NCBI RefSeq assembly: GCF_900187365.1
Contig: NZ_FYDG01000003.1
Location: forward strand, 286,347 to 350,346
Direction of reading: 5' to 3'
Length of the DNA stretch: 64,000 bases
Origin: Rhodoblastus acidophilus
GTDB lineage: Bacteria > Pseudomonadota > Alphaproteobacteria > Rhizobiales > Beijerinckiaceae
Shown here: one piece after another, positions 31,027 to 39,884 of the stretch
How positions within the stretch are numbered: position 1 is the first letter of the stretch
Layout of the letters: every line of letters starts with the position of its first letter
The notes under the pieces: model-generated
Database searches by the model: none
The model's input: only the letters and a program-made list of their open reading frames with translations
What the model was told of the DNA's origin: nothing
Program-made: the position numbers and the translations under genes

Positions 31027-31962
31027 ATGAAGCTCCTGCGGCTTGCGCCCGAAAACACCAAATTCCCGTTCATGCGCTTTCGGCGCGTGTCCTACCCGTT
31101 CTCGGCCGTGCTCTCGATCATTTCGGTGCTGCTGTTCCTGTTCGTGGGCATGAATTTCGGCATCGACTTTTCCGGCGGCACGCTGCTGGAGGTGCAGGCC
31201 AAGTCGGGAACCGCCGATCTCTCCTACATTCGCGATCTGTCCGAGCATCTCAATCTCGGCGATCTCGAAGTGCAGGGATTCGGCACGCCCGCCGACGCCT
31301 CGATTCGCTTCGGCATGCAGCCCGGCGGCGATGCGGCGCAACAGGCGGCGGTCGAGAAGGTCAAGCAGGCGCTGGGCGACAGCTACGAATTCCGCCGCAT
31401 CGAAGTGGTGGGGCCGCGCGTCTCCGGCGAGTTGGTGCAGCAGGGCACGCTCGGCGTGGTGCTGTCGATCTTCGCCGTTCTCAGCTATTTGTGGTTCCGC
31501 TTCGAATGGCAATTCGCCATCGGCGCGATCATCGCCACCATGCACGATTTGTTGCTGACGGTGGGCTTCTTCTCGATCACCCAGCTCGAATTCAACACCA
31601 CCTCCATCGCGGCGATTCTGACCATTGTCGGCTATTCGCTCAACGAAACCGTGGTGGTGCTGGACCGCATCCGCGAAATGATGCGCAAATACAAGAAAAT
31701 GCCCACGGACCAGCTGATCGACATGTCGGTCAACGCCGTGTTGCCGCGCACCTTGATGACGGCGACCACGGTGTTCCTGGCGCTGGCGTCGCTGGTGATC
31801 TTCGGCGGCCAGGTGATCCGGTCGTTCTCGCTGGCGATGATGTGGGGCATTTTCGTCGCCACCTATTCGTCGATCTTCATCTGCTCGCCGACGCTGATCT
31901 ATCTCGGCCTGCGCAACGAGCACGCCGGCCGCGCCGAAACGGCGACGAGCGGCCGGCCTTGA
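31027..31962 (+). CDS. secF: Protein translocase subunit SecF
   Basis: A 311-residue partner of SecD with six membrane segments and a small periplasmic domain. Conserved blocks are GMNFGIDFSGGTLLEV near the N-terminus and IAAILTIVGYSLNETVVVLDRIREMMRK in the core. It starts 12 bases after secD, and its stop overlaps the next start codon. Confidence 0.96.
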   Translation: MKLLRLAPENTKFPFMRFRRVSYPFSAVLSIISVLLFLFVGMNFGIDFSGGTLLEVQAKSGTADLSYIRDLSEHLNLGDLEVQGFGTPADASIRFGMQPGGDAAQQAAVEKVKQALGDSYEFRRIEVVGPRVSGELVQQGTLGVVLSIFAVLSYLWFRFEWQFAIGAIIATMHDLLLTVGFFSITQLEFNTTSIAAILTIVGYSLNETVVVLDRIREMMRKYKKMPTDQLIDMSVNAVLPRTLMTATTVFLALASLVIFGGQVIRSFSLAMMWGIFVATYSSIFICSPTLIYLGLRNEHAGRAETATSGRP

Positions 31963-32348
31963 TGCAAGGCGGCAAATACGACGGCTTTCTTCCCGGCGCG
32001 CATCGGATCGAGGCGATCGGGCAGGGGGCCTTCGCGTTTGGCGGCATGTCGCATGTCGGCTCGCTGCTGGTCCTGCCCGATGGCGTCCGCGCCATAAAGG
32101 CCACCCGGTTTTCCGAGGTGGACGAGGCGACGCTGGCGCCCGTGTTCGCGCTGCCGCCGGGCGAGGTGGACTTGCTGTTGTTCGGATGCGGGCCGTCGCT
32201 GCATCCGGTTCCCGCGGTTTTGCGTCAGAAATTGCTTGAGCGCGGCGTGCGCTGCGACCCGATGAGCACCGGCAACGCCGCGCAGACCTACAATATTTTG
32301 CTTGGCGAAAAGCGCCGCGTTGGGGCGTTGTTGATCGCGGTGGCGTGA
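31962..32348 (+). CDS. Mth938-domain protein, NDUFAF3-like
   Basis: A 128-residue cytoplasmic protein of the Mth938 (DUF498) fold: FAFGGMSHVGSLLVLPDGVRAIK, VDLLLFGCGPSLHPVP and MSTGNAAQTYNILLGEKRRVGALLIAV. The human homologue NDUFAF3 is a complex I assembly factor, and its bacterial relatives often sit beside secDF. The ATG shares its A with the TGA of secF (TGATG), so translation is coupled to secF. Confidence 0.88.
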   Translation: MQGGKYDGFLPGAHRIEAIGQGAFAFGGMSHVGSLLVLPDGVRAIKATRFSEVDEATLAPVFALPPGEVDLLLFGCGPSLHPVPAVLRQKLLERGVRCDPMSTGNAAQTYNILLGEKRRVGALLIAVA

Positions 32349-32381
32349 CGAGCGGCGCCCGCGCCGCGAAGAGGAGCTTCC

Positions 32382-32408
32382 ATGCGAACTATCGCGGCGC
32401 GGCCATGA
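32382..32408 (+). other. Eight-codon upstream ORF coupled to the NDUFAF6-like gene
   Basis: GAGGAG (32371-32376) precedes an ATG at 32382 that encodes MRTIAARP and stops at TGA 32406-32408, overlapping the 32405 start as ATGA. It may couple translation of the next gene or be a chance occurrence. Confidence 0.35.
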
Positions 32409-33229
32409 CCTCACCACCCGACTCCTACGCCCTGTGCGAAGCCGCCCTTCGCGAGGGCGATCGCGACCGCTGGCTGGCCAGCATGTTCGCGCCGGCCGAC
32501 AGGCGCCCGCATCTCCACGCGCTCTACGCTTTCAATCTCGAAGTCGCGCGGGTGGCGTCACAGGTCACGCAACCCCTGCTCGGGGAAATGCGGCTGCAAT
32601 TCTGGACCGATCTGCTCAATGGCGAGCCGCAGGGCGAGGCGCGCAGCAATCCGGTCGCCGACGCCCTGCTGACCACGCTCGACGCCTGCGGCCTGCAGCG
32701 GGAGCCCTTGCTGGAATTGCTGGAGGCGCGGCTGTTCGACCTTTATGGCGAACCGCATCCCGACGTCGAAGCCTTTGACCATTATTGCGACCTCACGGCG
32801 GGGACATTGTTCCGGCTCGCCGGCCAGATCCTCGCGGGCGCGGAGGCGAGCGGCGTCGCCGCCGAACCCGCCGGCCGCGCCTACGCCCTCACCGGCCTGC
32901 TGCGCGCCTTGCCGTGGCTGGCGGCGGAAAACAAGAGCCTCATTCCCGCCGATCTCGCGGCGACTTACGGTCTCGGTCTGGTCACGCGGGAGAATACGCC
33001 GGGCCTGCGCGCGGCGTTGGCCGATTTGCGCGCCCACGCCCGCGCCGACCTGGACCGAACCGTCGCCGCCCTGGAGCAGACCCCGCAGCCAGAGGCGTCG
33101 GCCTATCGCGTCATGGCCTTGCCCAAGCTCTATCTCGCCCAGATGGACGAGGCGGCGGACCCGCTCAGCCCGCTGCCGGAGATCGCGCAATGGCGCCGGC
33201 AATGGGCGCTGTTGCGCGGCAAAGTTTAA
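32405..33229 (+). CDS. Squalene/phytoene synthase family protein, NDUFAF6-like
   Basis: A 274-residue protein of the isoprenoid synthase fold. The first helix block is [31 protein letters not shown], then [12 protein letters not shown]. The usual paired DxxxD metal-binding motifs of true squalene/phytoene synthases are not intact (the second region reads [21 protein letters not shown]), as in NDUFAF6, an assembly factor of respiratory complex I. It follows the NDUFAF3-like gene. An in-frame GTG at 32345 overlapping the previous stop is an alternative start; I prefer 32405 because family proteins begin near there. Confidence 0.82.
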   Translation: MTSPPDSYALCEAALREGDRDRWLASMFAPADRRPHLHALYAFNLEVARVASQVTQPLLGEMRLQFWTDLLNGEPQGEARSNPVADALLTTLDACGLQREPLLELLEARLFDLYGEPHPDVEAFDHYCDLTAGTLFRLAGQILAGAEASGVAAEPAGRAYALTGLLRALPWLAAENKSLIPADLAATYGLGLVTRENTPGLRAALADLRAHARADLDRTVAALEQTPQPEASAYRVMALPKLYLAQMDEAADPLSPLPEIAQWRRQWALLRGKV

Positions 33230-34629
33230 ACGACCCCGAGCCACGCCTTCAGGTCGGCGTCGGCCCGCGCGGAGATCGCCCGCTTCTTGGCCTGGGCCTT
33301 TTCAGGGCCGCGCAGCCGCTTGCCCTCCGGCGAGGTCGGCGCGATTTCCAGCGGCGGGAACAGGCCGAAATTCACGTTCATCGGCTGAAAGCTCTGCGGT
33401 CCCGCGTCGATGGTCTCGATATGGCCGCCGGTGATGTGGTTGATCAGCGCGCCGATGGCCGTGGTCGGCGGCGGCGGCGCCAGCACGCCGCCGAGGCGCT
33501 CGGCGGCGGCCATGCGGCCGGCGATCAGCCCGACCGCCGCGCTCTCGACATAGCCCTCGCAGCCCGTGATCTGGCCGGCGAACCGCAAGCGCGGATCGGC
33601 CTTGAGCCGCAGCCGCGAATCGAGCACGCGCGGCGAATTGAGGAAGGTGTTGCGGTGCAGCCCGCCGAGGCGGGCGAATTCGGCGCGCTCCAGCCCCGGA
33701 ATGGTGCGAAACGCCTTGATCTGCGCGCCATAGGTCAGCTTGGTCTGGAACCCCACCATATTATAGAGCGTGCCCAGCGCGTTATCCTGGCGCAGTTGCA
33801 CCACGGCGTAGGCCTTTTGCGTCGGATTGTGCGGATTGGTGAGGCCGAACGGCTTCATCGGCCCGTGCCGCAGCGTCTCGCGGCCGCGCTCGGCCATGAC
33901 CTCGATCGGCAGGCAGCCGTCGAAATAGGGCGTCTTTTCAAAGTCCTTGAATGCGGTCTTCTCGCCTTCGAGCAGAGCGTCGATGAAGGCCTCGTATTGG
34001 TCGCGGTCGAGCGGGCAGTTGATGTAGTCGGCGCCGGTGCCGCCCGGGCCTGCCTTGTCGTAGCGCGATTGGAACCAGGCCTTGTCCATGTCGATCGAGT
34101 CAAAATGCGCGATGGGGGCGATGGCGTCGAAAAACGCCAGCTGGTCCTCCCCCGTCAGGCCGCCGATGGTTTCGGCCAGGGCCTGCGAGGTGAGGGGGCC
34201 GGTGGCGATCACGACATTGTCCCATTCGGCCGCCGGCAGCGAAATTTCCTCGCGGCGCAGGGTGATGGTGCGGTCGGATTCGAGCGCGGCGGTGACGGCG
34301 CCGGCGAATCCTTCGCGATCGACCGCCAGCGCGCCGCCCGCCGGCACCTGATTGGCGTCGGCGCAGGCCATGATCAGCGAATTCATCGCCCGCATCTCCC
34401 GATGCAGCACGCCCACGGCATTGGTCGAGGCTTCGTCGGAGCGGAACGAGTTGGAGCAGACCAGTTCCGCCAGCGCGTCGGTCTTGTGCGCGTCGGTCGG
34501 CCGCACCGGCCGCATTTCGTGCAGGACGACGGCGACGCCGGCGCGGGCGATCTGCCAGGCGGCTTCGCAGCCGGCGAGGCCGCCGCCGATGACATGGATG
34601 GGGTCGAGATCGTAAGCGGGATTGGCCAT
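33226..34629 (-). CDS. trmFO: Methylenetetrahydrofolate--tRNA-(uracil-54-C5)-methyltransferase
   Basis: A 467-residue FAD-dependent enzyme that makes ribothymidine-54 in tRNA with methylenetetrahydrofolate as methyl donor. The N-terminal dinucleotide fold reads [43 protein letters not shown] and [19 protein letters not shown] are diagnostic. It converges on the NDUFAF6-like gene, the two stop regions overlapping by four bases. Confidence 0.95.
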   Translation of the reverse strand: MANPAYDLDPIHVIGGGLAGCEAAWQIARAGVAVVLHEMRPVRPTDAHKTDALAELVCSNSFRSDEASTNAVGVLHREMRAMNSLIMACADANQVPAGGALAVDREGFAGAVTAALESDRTITLRREEISLPAAEWDNVVIATGPLTSQALAETIGGLTGEDQLAFFDAIAPIAHFDSIDMDKAWFQSRYDKAGPGGTGADYINCPLDRDQYEAFIDALLEGEKTAFKDFEKTPYFDGCLPIEVMAERGRETLRHGPMKPFGLTNPHNPTQKAYAVVQLRQDNALGTLYNMVGFQTKLTYGAQIKAFRTIPGLERAEFARLGGLHRNTFLNSPRVLDSRLRLKADPRLRFAGQITGCEGYVESAAVGLIAGRMAAAERLGGVLAPPPPTTAIGALINHITGGHIETIDAGPQSFQPMNVNFGLFPPLEIAPTSPEGKRLRGPEKAQAKKRAISARADADLKAWLGVV

Positions 34630-34753
34630 ATGTGCGTCCGGCCGGCCTGACCTCGTCGGGGCGACGATGTCACGCTCGGTTTCTGGTTTTCGAGGAGCCT
34701 GGGCCGGAAGCCGGCGACCGGCTCGCGGGAGTTCCTGCGGGGAAGGCGCGTTA

Positions 34754-36508
34754 TTAGCGCGGAAGTTGTTGGGAGGAAAGAGAAACGGCGGGGCAGGTCT
34801 CCTGGGGCGCCAGATGCAGCACGCGCCCGAAGAAGGGATCGTCGCCCTGCGGCCCGGCGATATACACCAGCGTGGAGCCGGAAAGCTCGGCGCCGAACAG
34901 GTCGAGCAGCGCCTTGCGCGCGGCGGCGGACAGCGAGTCGATGGCGGAATCGACTACAACCCACAATGGTCGATGCAGCAGCAGGCGGGCGAAGGCGAGG
35001 CCCTGCTGTTCGGCTTCGCTCAACTCCTGGTCCCAGCGCGCGGTCTCGTCCAGCCGCCCGGCGAGATGGCTCAGGCCCATGCGCGCCAGCGCCTGCGCGA
35101 ACAGGGCGGGGTCCAATGCGTCCGCCGCGCCCGGATAGGCGAGCACGTCGCGCAGCCGCCCGTCGGGAATATAGGCGCGCTTGGGCATGAACATCATGCG
35201 GTCGTCCGCCGGCAGGCCGATGCGGCCGTCGCCCCAGATCCACAGGCCGGCCAGGGCGCGGAACAGGCTGGTCTTGCCGGCGCCGGGCGCGCCGACGATC
35301 AGCGTGTGCTGGCCCGGCGCGATTTCGACATGGGCCGCGTCGAGCCTGATCCGGCCCGCCGGCGAGGCGACGGCGAGATCGTCGAGGCGCAGCACATTGT
35401 CCGGCGCGACGGCGCGGTCGATGCGGCAGGGGCCGCCGAAGCGATCCAGGTCCTCCAGCGCCCGGCGAAACCCGCCGACGCGCAGCAGGGTGGCGCGCCA
35501 GTCGGCGATCGCGCTGGAATTGTCCACGAACCAGCGCAGCGACTGGTTGACCTGCTCGAACGCGCCCACCGCCATCAGCAGCCCGCCGAAGCTGAGATCG
35601 CCGGCAAAATAGGCGGGCGAGGCGACCAGCGTCGGCGCCGCCAGCATGATCCAGCCAGAGCCGGCGGTCACCCAGGTCAGCCGCGTGGTCACGCCGATCA
35701 GTCGCCGCAGCACCGCCAGCAGACGGTCGAACCGCGCGTTCAGCTTGCCTCTTTCCTCCGCCTCGCCGCGATGCACGGCGATGCCCTCGCCATGGTCGCT
35801 GGCGTGGACCAGGGCGAAGCGCAGGTCGGACTCGCGCGCGTAGCGTTCCGCCGTCAGCGGCACCAGCTTGCGCGCCGCCCGCCACGACAGGAACGAGGCC
35901 GCGCCGGCGTAAATCAGCGCCGCCCATACCATATAGCCGGGGATGCTGAAATGCTGGCCTCGGAACGACAGCACGACATTTTCCGACAGCCGCCACAATA
36001 CGCCGATGAAACAGGCGAGCAGCAGCGCCGATTGCAGCAAGCCGACGCCGAGTTCGGTGGAGAGATCGGCCAGATGGTTGGCGTCCTCATGCACGCGCTG
36101 GTCCGGGTTGACCCCGATGGCGCCGGCGGCGCCGATGCGAAAAGCGCGACCGGGCGCCAGCCATTGCGCGATCAGATCGCGGGTCAGGCCCTCGCGCAGC
36201 ACCATCTTCATGGTGAGATTCAGCCGCTTCTGCGCGACGTTGAGCGCGAGCAGCGTTCCGGCGATGAACAGATAGAGAAATAGCTGATGAAAGAACGCGT
36301 CCAGGTTCCTCTCGGCGAGCGAATCGTAGAACGCCTTGGTCCAGGCGTTCAGGCGAATCTGCATCCAGGCGCCGCCGCCGACCACGACGCACAGCCCTGC
36401 CGCCAGCGCCGCCAGAACCCGCCGCTGCGCCGAGGCGCTGAGCGCGCGCAACAGACCCCGCCCCAGCGCGACAAAATCCTCATCCGCGGCCTCTATGGGT
36501 CCCGCCAT
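34754..36508 (-). CDS. YddA-type ABC transporter (fused permease/ATPase) with altered Walker B
   Basis: A 584-residue inner-membrane exporter of the SbmA/BacA-like (ABC_membrane_2) group. About six transmembrane helices fill residues 20-340, with [23 protein letters not shown] and the EAA-like [27 protein letters not shown]. The ATPase domain has Walker [10 protein letters not shown] and signature LSEAEQQ. Walker B reads [10 protein letters not shown] where relatives have LDEATSALD: the catalytic Glu is Ser521. Related proteins carry peptides or very-long-chain acyl compounds; the substrate here is unknown. Confidence 0.85.
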   Translation of the reverse strand: MAGPIEAADEDFVALGRGLLRALSASAQRRVLAALAAGLCVVVGGGAWMQIRLNAWTKAFYDSLAERNLDAFFHQLFLYLFIAGTLLALNVAQKRLNLTMKMVLREGLTRDLIAQWLAPGRAFRIGAAGAIGVNPDQRVHEDANHLADLSTELGVGLLQSALLLACFIGVLWRLSENVVLSFRGQHFSIPGYMVWAALIYAGAASFLSWRAARKLVPLTAERYARESDLRFALVHASDHGEGIAVHRGEAEERGKLNARFDRLLAVLRRLIGVTTRLTWVTAGSGWIMLAAPTLVASPAYFAGDLSFGGLLMAVGAFEQVNQSLRWFVDNSSAIADWRATLLRVGGFRRALEDLDRFGGPCRIDRAVAPDNVLRLDDLAVASPAGRIRLDAAHVEIAPGQHTLIVGAPGAGKTSLFRALAGLWIWGDGRIGLPADDRMMFMPKRAYIPDGRLRDVLAYPGAADALDPALFAQALARMGLSHLAGRLDETARWDQELSEAEQQGLAFARLLLHRPLWVVVDSAIDSLSAAARKALLDLFGAELSGSTLVYIAGPQGDDPFFGRVLHLAPQETCPAVSLSSQQLPR

Positions 36509-36571
36509 CGCATTCGCCTTCGCAAACCAAGGCCAAGCTTATAACATGGCGGGGGAAAGGCGGCGCACACC

Positions 36572-38701
36572 ATGACCGGCACCCTTATCGAATCCCTGCT
36601 CGCCCGCATGACCCTCGGCGAAAAGCTGGGTCAGATGACCATGGCCACGGCGGGCGGCGCGACCACCGGGCCGGTGCGCGGCGAAGCGACGACCGAAAGC
36701 CTGCGCAAGGGCGAGGCCGGCTCGCTGCTCAACATCTGGGGCAAGCAGGCCACCGAAGGGTTTCAAAGGCTGGCCGTGGAGGAAACGCGCCTGGGCATAC
36801 CGCTGTTTTTCGGCTGCGACGTGCTGCACGGCCATAAAACCGCATTCCCGATTCCGCTGGCCGAGGCCGGCGCGTTCGATCCCGGCCTGTGGGAGCGCAC
36901 GGCCCGCGCGGCGGCGGCCGAGGCGGCGGCGGACGGCGCCGATCTGACCTTCGCGCCCATGCTCGACACGGCGCGCGATCCGCGCTGGGGCCGCATGGCC
37001 GAGGGCTTTGGCGAGGACCCGCTGTTGGGCGCGCGTTTCGCCGCCGCCAAGGTGCTGGGCTTCCAGGGCGATCTGGCCTCGCCCGCTTCGGTCGCCGCCA
37101 CCGCCAAACATTTCGTCGGCGGCGGCGCGGCGTTGGCGGGGCGCGAATACGCCGCCGCCGATATTTCCGACCGCGCGCTGCACGAAACCTATCTGCCGCC
37201 GTTCCGCGCCGCCGTGCAGGCGGGCTGCGCCGCGATCATGGCGGCGTTCAATTCGGTCAATGGCGTCCCGATGACGGCCCATGTTCCGCTGCTGCGCGGG
37301 TGGCTGCGCCAAAAACTCGGGTTCGACGGCGTGATCATGAGCGATTACGCCGCCATCGAAGAACTGATCGACCATGGAATCGCCGCCGACCGCGTTGAGG
37401 CCGGCGCGCTGGCGCTCAAAGCCGGCGTGGACCTCGACATGGTCAGCGGCGTCTATCTGTCGGCGCTGCCCGAGGCGCTTGCGCGCGGGCTGGTGGAGAT
37501 GGCCGACATTGACGCCGCCGTGCGCCGCATCCTCACACTCAAGCAGAAGCTCGGCCTGTTCGACGATCCGTATCGCCGCATCCGGGCGCCGGCGCCGCCG
37601 CCCGACAGGGAACTCGCGCTGGAGGCGGCGCGCGGCTGCGTCACGCTGCTGACCAACAACGGCGCGCTGCCGCTCGGCGCAACCACGCGCCGCATCGCCG
37701 TGATCGGGCCGCTGGCCGACGCCCGCGAGGAAATGGTCGGGCCGTGGACGCTCGCCGCCGACGCGAGCCAATGCGTGAGCGTTCTCGACGGGCTGCGCGC
37801 GGCGCTGCCTGAGTGCGACATTGTTCACGCGGCGGGCGTGAGCATCCGCGGCGGCGACGACAGCGGCATAGCGGAGGCCGTGGCGTTGTGCGACGGCGCC
37901 GAAGTCGTCGTGCTCTGCCTCGGCGAGGCCGCCAATATGAGCGGCGAGGCGTCGAGCCGCGCCCATCCCGGCCTGCCGGGCCGCCAGCGGCAGCTCGCGG
38001 AGGCGGTGCTGGCGAGCGGGCGCCCGGTGGTCGCGCTGCTGTCGTCGGGGCGGCCGCTGATCGTTCCCTGGCTGGCGGAGCGGGCCGATGCGCTGGTGGC
38101 GACCTGGTTCCTCGGCGTCGCCGCCGGTCAGGCCATCGCCGAGGTTTTAACCGGTCGGATCGACCCGGCCGGGCGGTTGCCGGCGACCTGGCCGCAAGAG
38201 GTCGGACAAATCCCGATTTTTTACGCGGAACGACCGGCCTCGCGCCCGCTCAAAGACAACGATCCCTTCACCAGCAAATATATCGACGCGCCCAACGACC
38301 CGCAGTTCCCGTTCGGCCACGGCCTGTCCTATGCGAGGGTCGAACTGGACAGGTTGCGGCTGGGCCAAAGCGAATTCAGCGCCCGGGATATTTTGCGCGT
38401 CGAGGTCGATGCGAAGAACCTGTCCGACCGCCCGTCGCTGCAGACGGTGTTTCTGTTCGCGCGCGACCGCGTGGCGAGCGCGGCGCCGCCGCTGCTGGAG
38501 CTGAAGGACTGGGCCAAGGTGGCGTTGGCTCCGGGCGAGACCAGGACCGTGACCTTCACGCTGGCGGCGCAAGCGCTGGCGTGCCTCGGTCCCGATCTGA
38601 CGCCGAGGCTGGAGCCGGGCGATTTCGACATTTCCGTGGGCTTGAGCGCCGACCGGCGCGCGCTGCTTTCGGCGCCGCTCGTGTGCAGGCCTTTGAGCTG
38701 A
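36572..38701 (+). CDS. bglX: Glycoside hydrolase family 3 beta-glucosidase
   Basis: A 709-residue GH3 enzyme. The TIM-barrel domain includes TFAPMLDTARDPRWGRMAEGFGEDP, KHFVGGGAALAGREYAAADIS and GVIMSDYAAIEELIDHG, where Asp258 is the predicted nucleophile; the alpha/beta sandwich and fibronectin-like C-terminal domains follow (FGHGLSYARVEL). There is no signal peptide, so it probably acts on imported disaccharides or glucosides in the cytoplasm. The gene is divergent from the ABC exporter with a 63-base gap. Confidence 0.9.
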   Translation: MTGTLIESLLARMTLGEKLGQMTMATAGGATTGPVRGEATTESLRKGEAGSLLNIWGKQATEGFQRLAVEETRLGIPLFFGCDVLHGHKTAFPIPLAEAGAFDPGLWERTARAAAAEAAADGADLTFAPMLDTARDPRWGRMAEGFGEDPLLGARFAAAKVLGFQGDLASPASVAATAKHFVGGGAALAGREYAAADISDRALHETYLPPFRAAVQAGCAAIMAAFNSVNGVPMTAHVPLLRGWLRQKLGFDGVIMSDYAAIEELIDHGIAADRVEAGALALKAGVDLDMVSGVYLSALPEALARGLVEMADIDAAVRRILTLKQKLGLFDDPYRRIRAPAPPPDRELALEAARGCVTLLTNNGALPLGATTRRIAVIGPLADAREEMVGPWTLAADASQCVSVLDGLRAALPECDIVHAAGVSIRGGDDSGIAEAVALCDGAEVVVLCLGEAANMSGEASSRAHPGLPGRQRQLAEAVLASGRPVVALLSSGRPLIVPWLAERADALVATWFLGVAAGQAIAEVLTGRIDPAGRLPATWPQEVGQIPIFYAERPASRPLKDNDPFTSKYIDAPNDPQFPFGHGLSYARVELDRLRLGQSEFSARDILRVEVDAKNLSDRPSLQTVFLFARDRVASAAPPLLELKDWAKVALAPGETRTVTFTLAAQALACLGPDLTPRLEPGDFDISVGLSADRRALLSAPLVCRPLS

Positions 38702-38762
38702 GGCGCTGGAAAATGCAGCCGACAGCCTGCCGGGGCGGATTTGCAATCCCTATATGCAATGC

Positions 38763-38782
38763 CGAGCCGCCGGTGCGGCTCG
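38763..38782 (+). terminator. Hairpin between bglX and the SDR-like gene
   Basis: CGAGCCG-CCGGTG-CGGCTCG forms a 7-bp stem about 60 bases after bglX. The T tract is poor. Confidence 0.4.
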
Positions 38783-38807
38783 AAATTGCGACGGAAGGTT
38801 TTTCATA

Positions 38808-39440
38808 ATGCATGTGCTGATCATCGGCGCCAGCAAGGGGATCGGGCTGGAAACGGCGCGCCAGGCTCTCAAGGCCGGCCATCAGGTTCGCGCCCTCGCG
38901 CGCTCCGCCGCCGGAATAGAGATCTCGGACCCCAATCTTGAAAAGGTCTCGGGGGATGCTTTGAAGGCCGCGGATGTCGAAGCGGCTCTGGCCGGGGTGG
39001 ACGTCGTGATCCAGACGCTGGGCATCGCCGGCGGAGATTTGTTCAAGCCTGTCAGCCTGTTCTCGGCCGCGACCCGCGTGCTGGTCGCGGCGATGGCGGC
39101 CAAGGGCGTCAAGCGTCTGATCTGCGTCACCGGTTTTGGCGCCGGCGACAGCCGCGCCAGCATCGGTTTTTTGCAGAAACTGCCCTTCAAGTTTTTCCTC
39201 GGCCGCGCTTACGATGACAAGAGCGCGCAGGAGCGTTTGATTAAGGACAGCGGTCTCGACTGGACCATCGCGCGGCCCGGAATTCTGACCAATGGCCCGA
39301 AAACCGGACGCTACCAGACGCTTGCCGAAGTGTCGAAGTGGCGCAATGGACTCATCTCGCGGGCGGATGTCGCCGACTTCCTGGTTCGCCAGATCGAGGA
39401 TCGGACCTACGTCGGTCAGGCTCCGGTTCTGGTCAACTGA
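38808..39440 (+). CDS. NAD(P)-binding atypical short-chain dehydrogenase
   Basis: A 210-residue Rossmann-fold protein starting MHVLIIGASKGIGLETARQAL, with the TGFGAGDSR strand after residue 100 and the ARPGIL loop typical of atypical SDR5/NmrA-like proteins. The YxxxK catalytic pair of classical SDRs is not seen clearly (YDDKSAQERLI is the closest). GGAAGG lies about 10 bases before the ATG. Substrate unknown. Confidence 0.8.
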   Translation: MHVLIIGASKGIGLETARQALKAGHQVRALARSAAGIEISDPNLEKVSGDALKAADVEAALAGVDVVIQTLGIAGGDLFKPVSLFSAATRVLVAAMAAKGVKRLICVTGFGAGDSRASIGFLQKLPFKFFLGRAYDDKSAQERLIKDSGLDWTIARPGILTNGPKTGRYQTLAEVSKWRNGLISRADVADFLVRQIEDRTYVGQAPVLVN

Positions 39441-39457
39441 CTTTTTTGGAGATCGCC

Positions 39458-39859
39458 GTGGAGCCGGAGCTTGCGAAATCGACGGTGTATTTCGACGGAT
39501 CCTGTCCGTTGTGTCAGGCGGAGATCGGCTATTATCGCCGCGAGGATCGCGCCGGCGCGCTTTGTTTTGTCGATGTCTCGCAACCCGGCGCCGCAACCCC
39601 GGACGGCATGACCTGTCAGCGCGCGATGGCGCGGTTTCATGTGCGCGCGTGCGACGGGCGCGTCTTGTCCGGCGCGGCGGCCTTCGTCGAGATCTGGCGT
39701 CGCTTGCCGAATTGGCGCTGGGCGGCGCGCGCGGCGTCGCTGCCGGGCGTGTTGCCCGTGCTGGAGCTGGGCTACCGGGCGTTCTTGCCGGTGCGGCCGT
39801 TCCTTTCCCGCAGCATCGGGCGCATTTTGGCTTGGCGCGGTCGGTCAGCAAAAGAATGA
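39458..39859 (+). CDS. DCC family thiol-disulfide oxidoreductase-like protein (DUF393)
   Basis: A 133-residue protein with the family motif YFDGSCPLCQAEI near residue 11-23, including the CPLC pair, and VFARFHVRA-like and FLPVRPFLSR blocks. Members are thioredoxin-like proteins of uncertain role. The start is a GTG with GGAG six bases upstream, 17 bases after the SDR gene, so the two are probably co-transcribed. Confidence 0.8.
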   Translation: MEPELAKSTVYFDGSCPLCQAEIGYYRREDRAGALCFVDVSQPGAATPDGMTCQRAMARFHVRACDGRVLSGAAAFVEIWRRLPNWRWAARAASLPGVLPVLELGYRAFLPVRPFLSRSIGRILAWRGRSAKE

Positions 39860-39884
39860 GCCGCCGGAGCGGCTCATTTGCGTT

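Noticed and set aside
28783..31923. A very long open frame (over 1000 codons) antisense to yajC-secD-secF
   Set aside because: It arises from high GC and the codon pattern of the sec genes on the other strand; its translation is a His/Arg/Gln-rich low-complexity chain with no domain.
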